Assembly: GCA_017616785.1 (NCBI GenBank)
Contig: JAFZXK010000016.1
Location: 1 to 34,585 of the forward strand
Reading direction: 5' to 3'
Origin: Alphaproteobacteria bacterium
Lineage (GTDB): Bacteria; Pseudomonadota; Alphaproteobacteria; Rs-D84
Length of the DNA: 34,585 bases
The notes under the pieces were generated by a model. The model worked only from the letters and a program-made list of their open reading frames with translations. It was not told where the DNA came from and made no database searches. Below are positions 14,095 to 21,273 of the stretch, piece by piece. Position 1 is the first letter of the stretch. Each line of letters starts with the position of its first letter. The position numbers and the translations under genes are program-made.

Positions 14095-17000
14095 TTAGAA
14101 TTGTGTATCGGTGCATTCTTCGGTAACTTCATCCCAGGTTTTGCAGTATTTGTTACCAAACAGAGGATTTTTTGTTTCGGCACAAGTTTTTGAACGCACA
14201 CACTTGTGGCAAACAAGATTTTCCCAATCAAATGTCGTTGTAATTGTTTCTGTGTAATTCCATTGGTTCGTTTCTTTTGAGGCGACGAGTGGTGCGTTTT
14301 CATCTATTACAAATCCTCGTTGAGTGCCATTTGCAGATGTGTTTCCACTTGTGGCATCGCCAACAAGTCCTATACCTGCAATACCTAACCCACCGACACC
14401 TATGGCTTCAGCTGCAGTAAGTTCAAATGTACCTATTAGTCCTATACTAGTTCCACCAGTAAAAGGTATTGCTATACATGCTGCTGTGATTGCAGCGGCA
14501 GCTAATATTTTTCCGCCAGCACTTTTTGGTGGTTCGGCTGAACGTGCAAGCGATGACATGTCGGCCAAGTATAAGCATGATTGACGTGCGATTTCACGAC
14601 GTAAATCTTTATTATTTTCACCGGCAATTTCGGCTTTGCGTTCCGCAATCGTTGAGTAATCTTTCAACATTTTTGCGTTTAATTCATCATATTTTGCGTA
14701 ATAATTTGCTTTGGTTTGCGCTAATGCAGATGCCGATATAGTACGACGCATTTGACTTGTTAAATTCGGAAAACGTGCTTTATTCGGATCTAGACTTGTG
14801 TCGTTTTGACCTTTAATGGTCCCCAACATTTTTTCATAACCTTGAAATTTGCGACCTTTCATACAGTATTGAACTTTTGGATCAGATTCAATCGCATTAA
14901 TAGCGTTTTGAATGCTCGTTTGCAGTGCTGCTAGTTCATCGTTTATACGACTCATTTGATTTTCTGTGATACTTGTTCTTCGGCCATTACCAGATAATAT
15001 GCCGTTTGACATGCTGCCAGAGCCAGTGCTAGACGATTTACCTCTATTAGGTGTCTGATTACCTGGTCGGTTAGTCCCATCGCGCAAAGGTTCATTTTCG
15101 GCCACATAACCATTTGCCTCGTCTGTATCTTTTTGTTCCAAAGCATCGAAATAGTCAACCGTACTAATTAAACCATCGTCGGTAATTGTAACGCTGTCCC
15201 AATAAATAATTCCATCAATTACCCCTGCGAACGGTTTTTCAGAATTTGAAGTATAGTTTATACTGCCGTCGGTTCCGGTAGTAATATCGCTAGAGTTCCG
15301 TCCGAGTTCGGCATCGGTAATCATATCAATATTTGGTCGACATTGGTTGTAATTGATACTCATGTCATTTGCACTACCTTGATATTCGCATATCTTGTAT
15401 TCCAAACTACGCGACCCAAGATCATTATCCACAACCAGGTCATCACAATTTTCGGTACTGCCACAGACCTTTATCATTGCGGCATCGGCGGCGCGTTGAC
15501 ATGCGGTTAGCATGTTATTATCGATATTAAGGAATATGCCGGTGGCGATGTCATCAAGTGTTTGTTGAACTGTTTTTTTGTCGCCTTGGTATTCATATTC
15601 GCATGCCGTTAATTTATCTTTGGGGCACATTTCGACAATTGTGGCGGTGTCCAATCCGATACACTGCGTATAATCTTCGCCGCAACGGTCTTCGGATTGC
15701 AGGCATGCCTTGAATTCATTTGTGCATGAATCAACACGCATAGATGCAAGGCGCGCCTTTACGTAAGTCATAATGTTGGGTTCGGCTGCTTTGCAGGGTT
15801 CAATTTCAACCCGGCATACTGATTCCAATGTTTCCGGTCGCGTTAGGCACATGTCATACGAACCCTCTGGGTCGTTCGGGTCCATCGTGTCTTTGCACGC
15901 CTTTTGAAAACAGTTTGATATGTTCGAAATACATGATGTGCGCATATTTGATTCAACAATCAATTCCGCAGATTTTATTTGTGGTGCGGCCTCTCGCAAA
16001 AACGCATCCCAAACTTGGTCGCGGACGTTCACACATTGTTGTGTCACCGTCATACAAATGTCTTTCTTGGCCAACAAAGAATCATATGTTTCCGCACGTA
16101 ATTTGATTTTTGATGTTGTTCCCTTTATCGTTTTTTCCTTTGTTGAATTGCCAAGCAAATTTTCGCGCACGGACCATTCGACGCACCCGGTAAAGTCATC
16201 GCCGCAACCGCCGGTGGTTTGCATACACTGTTTGAATTGAACCGTGCATTGCCCAAGGTCGTATTTGTTCGCATTGCGGTATTGTTCCAAGGCGGCTTCG
16301 CGCATCGCGCTTTGCGCCGCATATAGTTTTTGCGCGCTTTGTGTGCGGGATTGGCGCAAACTGTTTTCATACGCGGTGCAATCAGAACGAATGCGCTGTT
16401 TATACATCGATTCCATCAATGTCGATTGCGTTTTGCATTCGGGGATTTGCGCACTGCAAAGTTTCGCCGCGGCGCGATAAAGTGCGTCGCCGGTTTTGTT
16501 GCCGATTGAAACGCCGTCGGATGATATATCGAAAATATCTTCGGCATCAACATCAAAGTCCAATTCCATCGAATTCCATGAACTTAAATCTAACGATTGC
16601 CGTTTGGATTTCGCCGCGTCCGCCGTCACGCGCTTTGTCACCGAATCGGTTTTTGACATTACCGCATCAACGGCGTCGCCCATTTCAATGCGTTCAACGC
16701 CGACGGTCGCAAGTTGATAACTTTGTTCGTCAAGTTTTTGAATTTCTTCCAAAATCGCGTCATATTCGGCGTTCTTATCACTGCAGATACAGCGGCCGCC
16801 GTTCGCGTTGTCCAACATACAGAATGAATCCATACAACCGCTGAACTTGCCCCAGCACACTTGGTCAACCGCAGTGTTTTCCGTGGCGGATGCGACCTTG
16901 GTCCCGGTGCTAAGGACGCTTTGTTTCGCGGCACGTGCATTAGTTGTTGTGGGTTGTTGTATTGCGGCGCGACCGCGTTGCGTTGCGGTTGTGGGTTGTG

Positions 17001-17190
17001 TTGATAGTTGTTGTGTGGCGTTGCGTGACGTAACCGTGCGTGTATTAGATGTTGCGGTGGTTGAAACCGTCTCTTGGGGCGCGCGTGAAACGCGCACATT
17101 GGATGTGGTTGGTGTTGTCGAAGGCCGCGTTGCGCCAAATGCGGCGGACGTGCAGGCAAGAATTACCAATGCAAAAGATATCCGTTTCAA
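14095..17190 (-). CDS. Large Cys-rich secreted protein with repeated C-x6-C motifs (1031 aa)
   Basis: Function unknown. The start is TTG, the only codon that keeps the signal peptide (KRISFALVILACTSAAFG), with AAGGGG 7 nt upstream. Residues 21-110 are Thr/Ala-rich. Cys motifs follow: C112-x6-C119-x4-C124, C315-x6-C322-x6-C329-x6-C336, C379-x6-C386, C420-x6-C427-x4-C432, and C489-x6-C496-x6-C503-x6-C510. They are separated by long, probably helical stretches (140-195, 255-310). The second and last motifs are clear internal repeats (CTVQFKQC.../CTNEFKAC...). A Gly/Ala-rich hydrophobic region (about 900-960) may insert in a membrane, and the C-terminal tail has six or more Cys. The motif is shared with the genes at 17338, 21274 and 23663. 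Disulfide-bonded helical hairpins in the periplasm or on the cell surface are my inference. Confidence 0.85.
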   Translation of the reverse strand: MKRISFALVILACTSAAFGATRPSTTPTTSNVRVSRAPQETVSTTATSNTRTVTSRNATQQLSTQPTTATQRGRAAIQQPTTTNARAAKQSVLSTGTKVASATENTAVDQVCWGKFSGCMDSFCMLDNANGGRCICSDKNAEYDAILEEIQKLDEQSYQLATVGVERIEMGDAVDAVMSKTDSVTKRVTADAAKSKRQSLDLSSWNSMELDFDVDAEDIFDISSDGVSIGNKTGDALYRAAAKLCSAQIPECKTQSTLMESMYKQRIRSDCTAYENSLRQSRTQSAQKLYAAQSAMREAALEQYRNANKYDLGQCTVQFKQCMQTTGGCGDDFTGCVEWSVRENLLGNSTKEKTIKGTTSKIKLRAETYDSLLAKKDICMTVTQQCVNVRDQVWDAFLREAAPQIKSAELIVESNMRTSCISNISNCFQKACKDTMDPNDPEGSYDMCLTRPETLESVCRVEIEPCKAAEPNIMTYVKARLASMRVDSCTNEFKACLQSEDRCGEDYTQCIGLDTATIVEMCPKDKLTACEYEYQGDKKTVQQTLDDIATGIFLNIDNNMLTACQRAADAAMIKVCGSTENCDDLVVDNDLGSRSLEYKICEYQGSANDMSINYNQCRPNIDMITDAELGRNSSDITTGTDGSINYTSNSEKPFAGVIDGIIYWDSVTITDDGLISTVDYFDALEQKDTDEANGYVAENEPLRDGTNRPGNQTPNRGKSSSTGSGSMSNGILSGNGRRTSITENQMSRINDELAALQTSIQNAINAIESDPKVQYCMKGRKFQGYEKMLGTIKGQNDTSLDPNKARFPNLTSQMRRTISASALAQTKANYYAKYDELNAKMLKDYSTIAERKAEIAGENNKDLRREIARQSCLYLADMSSLARSAEPPKSAGGKILAAAAITAACIAIPFTGGTSIGLIGTFELTAAEAIGVGGLGIAGIGLVGDATSGNTSANGTQRGFVIDENAPLVASKETNQWNYTETITTTFDWENLVCHKCVRSKTCAETKNPLFGNKYCKTWDEVTEECTDTQF

Positions 17191-17217
17191 GATGAAACCC
17201 CTTCTACTATTCCCTGT

Positions 17218-17226
17218 ATTTTATCA
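17218..17226 (-). promoter_or_regulatory. Extended -10 for the 1031-aa secreted protein gene
   Basis: TGATAAAAT on the - strand (extended -10, TGnTAAAAT), 28 nt before the TTG start. No clear -35 is visible. It resembles the extended -10 elements before the genes starting at 19875 and 24532. Confidence 0.45.
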
Positions 17227-17231
17227 TAAAA

Positions 17232-17284
17232 TAGTGGTTAGTGCAAGTGTTAGTGAGAAGTGTTAGTGTAAGTGGTTAGTGGTG
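17232..17284 (+). repeat. TTAGTG/TAAGTG tract between two secreted-protein genes
   Basis: About 53 bp of imperfect units GTTAGTG, CAAGTG, GTAAGTG and GAAGTG. The 24 nt at 17258-17281 are identical to 21157-21180. Confidence 0.65.
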
Positions 17285-17287
17285 GAA

Positions 17288-17320
17288 AATAAAAAAAACG
17301 TCCGCGCGGGGCGGACGTTT
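17288..17320 (-). terminator. Terminator after the 845-aa secreted protein gene
   Basis: On the - strand: ACGTCCGC (17311-17318), 5-nt loop, GCGGACGT (17298-17305), followed by TTTTTTT. A strong 8-bp stem with a long T-tract. Confidence 0.9.
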
Positions 17321-17337
17321 ATTGGGACACCACACAA

Positions 17338-19875
17338 TTATTCAAGTCGTATTGGACAATTGTTTATATCCAAGTATTGCTTCGCCTTTTGCGCACTGGG
17401 GCGACATTCTTTGATTGCCGACTGATATTTGCACGCATTCGAAACACGCATTGAACGCGGAACATATATCACCTTGGCCGAATTACAATCGGTTGCATTG
17501 GTAAATAGTTTGCATGCGTTAATCCATTCGTCGCAATTGGAAACCCGTGAAAAGCCCGCATTTGGATCCGGTTCATCGGAATTCGGGTTTGGTGTTGGGT
17601 TTACCAAACATACACCGTTTGATTGGGCCACGCCAAGGTTTGCAATACACGCACTGCCCGACGGGGTGCAAGGATTATTTATCAATGTCGTACTAGACAA
17701 ATTGCCCGGACGATAGTTGAACTTTGCATTGCGGCATTCGTTTGCGTCCGTGAATAACGCGCATGTCAATGACCAGTTATCACAGTTCGTAACAACCGCG
17801 GTCGGTGCAATCGTCGACGGCAAGTTCAACGCCCATTTCACATAGAAATCGCGCAGGCGGTCGATTGTGTACGATTTGCCGAAGCTTACGCGGGCAAGTC
17901 CGTCCGCCACGCGGCAATTGATGTTGTTCTTTTCAACGAACGCCGTGATCGCGGTCGCGGTTCCACCGGTTGCGGCGCCGATTCCCGCACCAACCAGTGT
18001 CGTCTTCAAACGATTGCCTTTTTCGCCCGCCAAGATTTCAATTGAATTAAATAACTGGTCGAGTTTTTTCAGTTGTTCACGGAACTCTTCTCTGGTAAGG
18101 CAACCCTCTTTCTTGGTGCAATACACATCTGTGCCATCGGCCCACGACTGGTTCAGGTTAATAAATTTGCATTCTTTCACTTCTTCCGTTTTGGCCGAAG
18201 TTTTGCTTGAATACCCGATACAATCAGATGTTGTGTTGTTGCCAGCCGGGACCGCGCCGTGTACCCAATTTTTTATTGATTCAAAAATATCATTCGCAAC
18301 ATTTTCGCTGAAACAGTTATTTTGTATTCCGGCCAATGCCTTGGTTGCGACAGTGTTGAAAAGGGTTCTGTCATTAGCAAGCAGTTTGCATGCACAAGGG
18401 TCTGCGCTGCACGCCTCGTGTGTTTGTCCTCTTATGCTAACTTGGGCATGTGTTGCGTCTGGATGATATTTTCCGGTTTCTTTGACACAGTCAATGCGAT
18501 AGCGAAAATGTCCCGCAATAAATCCATCTATATTTGGTTCTTCGACTTTTGTTTCCTCTTTCGTATCACGGCAAGTATCGACCGCCTCTTTGCCCATTTG
18601 CCACAGGTCGTACAGGTCCATAATTTCGCGGCACTGGCCCAGTGTCATGGACTTTGCGGTGGTTGATAAATCTGATGTGATATATTGATTGATTGCGCCA
18701 ATTTTTTGGTTGTCTTTCAATTCTTTTAACAAAGTATTGCGCATGGATTCGTTTGTGCAATCGAATTCACGATCGCCATGTCCGGCCAACGCGCCGATTC
18801 CCGCGCCAAGCAATGTTCCGCCCGGAATTGCGGTTGCCGCAACAGTTTTCGTATTGTTCATAAGTGAAAATCCAAACAAATCTTTGTTGCATGTGAACGA
18901 AGAACCGGTTGCGCGCCATACTTCGGCGGGGGTTTCATCGCCGACTATGCCGAACAGCCAACTATTGGTAATCGGTGTGTCTTTGTTATATGCCGCCACA
19001 CGCAGCAAGCATTGTGCATTTTCGGCGTCCCAACGTGCATAGTACCCGCGTTTGCCGTCAATGCCGGTGTCATTTACCCGCGCGCCAAGTGGGTTTTGTT
19101 TGCTTAGTGAATCATTTCGTGCGCTGTTATACGCGCCGACACGCTGGTCATATTCCGAAGTTACGCTGTCGGTGACCGATACCGCATTAAATGCCGCACC
19201 GTATGTATTGCGGTCAAGCAACAGGCATGTGTTTTCCGCCTGGGTCGGGGTTAGGCCCGTTTGACGCAAAACGAACGCATAGTATTCCGGTTGCACTTTG
19301 CGCGCGTTAAAGTCAAGCCACACATCTGATGTCGATGCGTAAACATATTGACAATTGCGGCGGACGGTTGAAACACAGTGTTCAACCTGGGTCAAACAAA
19401 GGCCCATACCGTTCACGATTGAATTGCGCAAATCTTCATTAAACAGCGAATTTATGCCGTTTGGCAACGCGCCACCATTTACACAGCCCAAAACATCGTT
19501 CATACAGTTTTCGACCGTATATGACGAATTTTCAACACCGCCATCGGCACAGTTCGTCTGTGGCGTTGGTGGGTTTGGTGCCGGCGGAACCGGGGTGTCC
19601 GGGTCGTCTGGCCCTGGGTTTGGGTTCGGATTCGGGTTAGGATTGGGGTTTGGGTTCGGTGTCGGATTTATATCGTTACTGCTAACGGTCATATTGCCAA
19701 CGCCACTTACCGGTAAAATCGGAATAGACGGCATACGCGCCGCCGCCGTTCCGCGTCCACGGTTCGCCGTTGCGGTTCCGCGCGATGCATCGGGAGCCGC
19801 AAAACAGACGGTCGCAATGGCGATGATTGATAAACTTGTTACACTTTTACATACAGTTTTCAGCATATTTCGCAT
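17338..19875 (-). CDS. Large Cys-rich secreted protein with Asn-Pro repeat and glycine zippers (845 aa)
   Basis: Function unknown. The signal peptide is MRNMLKTVCKSVTSLSIIAI with cleavage near CFA-AP. An (Asn-Pro)n linker spans about residues 70-88 and a Pro/Asp-rich spacer follows to 107. Cys motifs include C124-x6-C131 and C160-x6-C167-x7-C175, in the style of the neighbouring secreted proteins. Two glycine-zipper segments, TLLGAGIGALAG (about 355-370) and TTLVGAGIGAATGG (about 625-645), could be membrane-associated. Near the C-terminus a module is duplicated: NCDNWSLTCALFTDANEC and NCDEWINACKLFTNATDC. GGAGGG lies upstream of the ATG and a terminator follows. I infer an exported, disulfide-rich envelope protein. 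Confidence 0.85.
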   Translation of the reverse strand: MRNMLKTVCKSVTSLSIIAIATVCFAAPDASRGTATANRGRGTAAARMPSIPILPVSGVGNMTVSSNDINPTPNPNPNPNPNPNPNPGPDDPDTPVPPAPNPPTPQTNCADGGVENSSYTVENCMNDVLGCVNGGALPNGINSLFNEDLRNSIVNGMGLCLTQVEHCVSTVRRNCQYVYASTSDVWLDFNARKVQPEYYAFVLRQTGLTPTQAENTCLLLDRNTYGAAFNAVSVTDSVTSEYDQRVGAYNSARNDSLSKQNPLGARVNDTGIDGKRGYYARWDAENAQCLLRVAAYNKDTPITNSWLFGIVGDETPAEVWRATGSSFTCNKDLFGFSLMNNTKTVAATAIPGGTLLGAGIGALAGHGDREFDCTNESMRNTLLKELKDNQKIGAINQYITSDLSTTAKSMTLGQCREIMDLYDLWQMGKEAVDTCRDTKEETKVEEPNIDGFIAGHFRYRIDCVKETGKYHPDATHAQVSIRGQTHEACSADPCACKLLANDRTLFNTVATKALAGIQNNCFSENVANDIFESIKNWVHGAVPAGNNTTSDCIGYSSKTSAKTEEVKECKFINLNQSWADGTDVYCTKKEGCLTREEFREQLKKLDQLFNSIEILAGEKGNRLKTTLVGAGIGAATGGTATAITAFVEKNNINCRVADGLARVSFGKSYTIDRLRDFYVKWALNLPSTIAPTAVVTNCDNWSLTCALFTDANECRNAKFNYRPGNLSSTTLINNPCTPSGSACIANLGVAQSNGVCLVNPTPNPNSDEPDPNAGFSRVSNCDEWINACKLFTNATDCNSAKVIYVPRSMRVSNACKYQSAIKECRPSAQKAKQYLDINNCPIRLE
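19618..19668 (-). repeat. In-frame hexanucleotide repeat encoding (Asn-Pro)n
   Basis: About eight degenerate units of AAYCCN on the - strand encode the NP repeat of the 845-aa protein. Units are a multiple of three, so copy-number change would alter linker length without frameshift. Confidence 0.8.
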
Positions 19876-19901
19876 GAAAAACCCTCCTTTCTATCTTTGG
19901 T

Positions 19902-19910
19902 ATTATACCA
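19902..19910 (-). promoter_or_regulatory. Extended -10 for the 845-aa secreted protein gene
   Basis: TGGTATAAT on the - strand, a consensus extended -10, 27 nt before the ATG at 19875. AAAGGAGGG lies between them. No -35 match at standard spacing. Confidence 0.6.
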
Positions 19911-19966
19911 CAGAATAGGGCAATAAAAAAGTATTTTTTAAAATTTTATAAAAAATAAATACTTTG

Positions 19967-19994
19967 TTGACAGAAAGAAATTTATGTCTATAAT
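19967..19994 (+). promoter_or_regulatory. Consensus promoter for the membrane protein gene at 20172
   Basis: Perfect TTGACA (19967-19972), 16 nt, perfect TATAAT (19989-19994), with an AT-rich stretch upstream (19921-19960) resembling an UP element. Transcripts would start near 20001 and include the palindromic element as 5' leader. Confidence 0.8.
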
Positions 19995-20005
19995 GTGTTA
20001 GTGTA

Positions 20006-20163
20006 AATTCCCCTTCTTTCCAAGAAGGGGTGGCGGGGAACCCCGCCGGGGTAGTTTTACCCATACCCCGATGCCATTCGGCATCACCCCTTTCCATGGG
20101 AAAGGGGAAGTTCCCCTCCATCGGAAGGGTGCCGGCTAGCAGCCGGCGGGGTGGGGAAAAGGT
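20006..20163 (+). repeat. Modular palindromic repeat, modules A+B copy 3
   Basis: Module A (20006-20111) has hairpins CCCCTTC-TTTCCAA-GAAGGGG, GGCGGGG-AA-CCCCGCC, constant GGGGTAGTTTTACCCATACCCC in the middle, GATGCC-ATTC-GGCATC, and CCCCTTTCC-ATG-GGAAAGGGG. Module B (20109-20163) has TTCCCCTCCATCGG and a GCCGGC-TAGCA-GCCGGC hairpin. Module A is the inverted counterpart of 9951-10058. It fills most of the 5' leader of the following gene and is flanked on both sides by TTAGTG-type motifs (19995 and 20164). Confidence 0.75.
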
Positions 20164-20171
20164 TAATGTAA

Positions 20172-21170
20172 GTGAGCAGTGAAAAAAAATCTTTTACGAA
20201 TTTTTGGCGCGCGGTTGCGTGGACGGGGATTTATGTCTTTGTAATGTGGGCGATTTTGCGCGGGCTTTTTAATTTCAATATGTTTTCGGTTGCGCATTTA
20301 ACGAAACTTTTGCATTTACAGTTGCACGGATTCGCGGGTTTTGTTTTCGGAATCTTGGTTTTGGCGGCGGTGCCGCTTTATGTCGCAACAATGGTCTTGA
20401 CCGTGCGAAATAAAGAAATGCCGGTTAAATTGCCGTTGCCGAAATGTTTTACGGATGCACCCCCGGCCCCGACGCCTGCGCCAGTCGTTCCGGTTGTGAC
20501 GGCCAATGAAACTTTGCCGGAATTGCGTGCCGGTGTGCCGCCCGAGATGCGTGAAACATTTATGCGGGCCAAGAAAAACTATGGCGCGCGGCAGATGTCG
20601 GTGTTTAATCGTCCAAATGCGCCGGTTAAAGCAAACCAAACTGAATTGGTGCCCGAACCCGTTACCGAATCGGTTGTGGCAACAAAGGTTGAAGATGTGC
20701 CGGCGTATGGTGGTATGCCGATACCAACGGACTTTGATATGGATGCGTCCGCGGAAACATCGAACGATGTTCCGGTCTTTGCAGATATAAACTTTGATGA
20801 TGACGATTCGGCCAAAGATACAACCGCGGCGGATGAAAGCCCGACGGAAAAAGTTTGCGCATTGCTACGCGCGGTGGGTGTGGATGCAAATGTTGCCGGT
20901 GATTTAATAGTTGCAAATGGCTATGCGATTGCGGTGCATGATGACGATGATTTTTGGGTGCCGGACGAATTGGACTGGTTCGCGGCGGGGAAACAAAAAC
21001 CGTCGCCGATTGCAGCGCTGAAAAAGGCGGAATCTGAACAGAATTTGAAACCGATTTTGTATCTGGCGACGAACAGCATAATGGATATTGAGGAAAAATC
21101 CGCAGAATGGATTGCGGACGGAATAATGGTCGTGACGGATAAAGATGATTTGAGAAAAGTGTTAGTGTAA
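20172..21170 (+). CDS. Two-TM membrane protein with Pro-rich and acidic linker, unknown C-terminal domain
   Basis: A 332-aa protein that I do not recognise. The start is GTG, the first in-frame start after the promoter, with GGGGAAAAGG upstream. Two hydrophobic segments (about residues 13-32 and 51-73) anchor it in the inner membrane. A Pro/Ala/Val stretch (100-112), a basic patch (128-150) and an acidic region (180-215, FDDDDSAKDTTAADE) lead to a compact C-terminal domain (about 222-332) with CALLRAVGVDANVAGDLIVANG, HDDDDFWVPDELDWF and a final DKDDLRKVLV. It has no Cys motifs like its neighbours and lies on the opposite strand. Its end codons lie within a TTAGTG tract. Confidence 0.8.
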   Translation: MSSEKKSFTNFWRAVAWTGIYVFVMWAILRGLFNFNMFSVAHLTKLLHLQLHGFAGFVFGILVLAAVPLYVATMVLTVRNKEMPVKLPLPKCFTDAPPAPTPAPVVPVVTANETLPELRAGVPPEMRETFMRAKKNYGARQMSVFNRPNAPVKANQTELVPEPVTESVVATKVEDVPAYGGMPIPTDFDMDASAETSNDVPVFADINFDDDDSAKDTTAADESPTEKVCALLRAVGVDANVAGDLIVANGYAIAVHDDDDFWVPDELDWFAAGKQKPSPIAALKKAESEQNLKPILYLATNSIMDIEEKSAEWIADGIMVVTDKDDLRKVLV

Positions 21171-21190
21171 GTGGTTAGTGCAAGTGGGTG
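21159..21190 (+). repeat. TTAGTG/TAAGTG tract overlapping a stop codon
   Basis: GTGTTAGTGTAAGTGGTTAG and the following TGCAAGTG overlap the final codons (Val-Leu-Val-stop) of the membrane protein gene. The 24 nt at 21157-21180 are identical to 17258-17281. Confidence 0.65.
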
Positions 21191-21191
21191 G

Positions 21192-21235
21192 CTACCACTT
21201 CGCCTAGAGCTTCGTGGGACAGGGGAAAGTGGTAG
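21192..21235. repeat. Long-loop inverted repeat between convergent genes
   Basis: CTACCACTT (21192-21200) pairs with AAGTGGTAG (21227-21235), enclosing 26 nt. It lies between the stop codons of two convergent genes. No T-tract on either strand. Confidence 0.45.
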
Positions 21236-21273
21236 TATAGGCAGGGTAGCAATTACAAAAGCTTTTTTTATGG

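Noticed and set aside
15828-16844. Several + strand open frames inside the large secreted-protein gene
   Set aside because: They are antisense shadows of the 1031-aa gene, whose reading frame has a signal peptide, ordered Cys motifs and a terminator.
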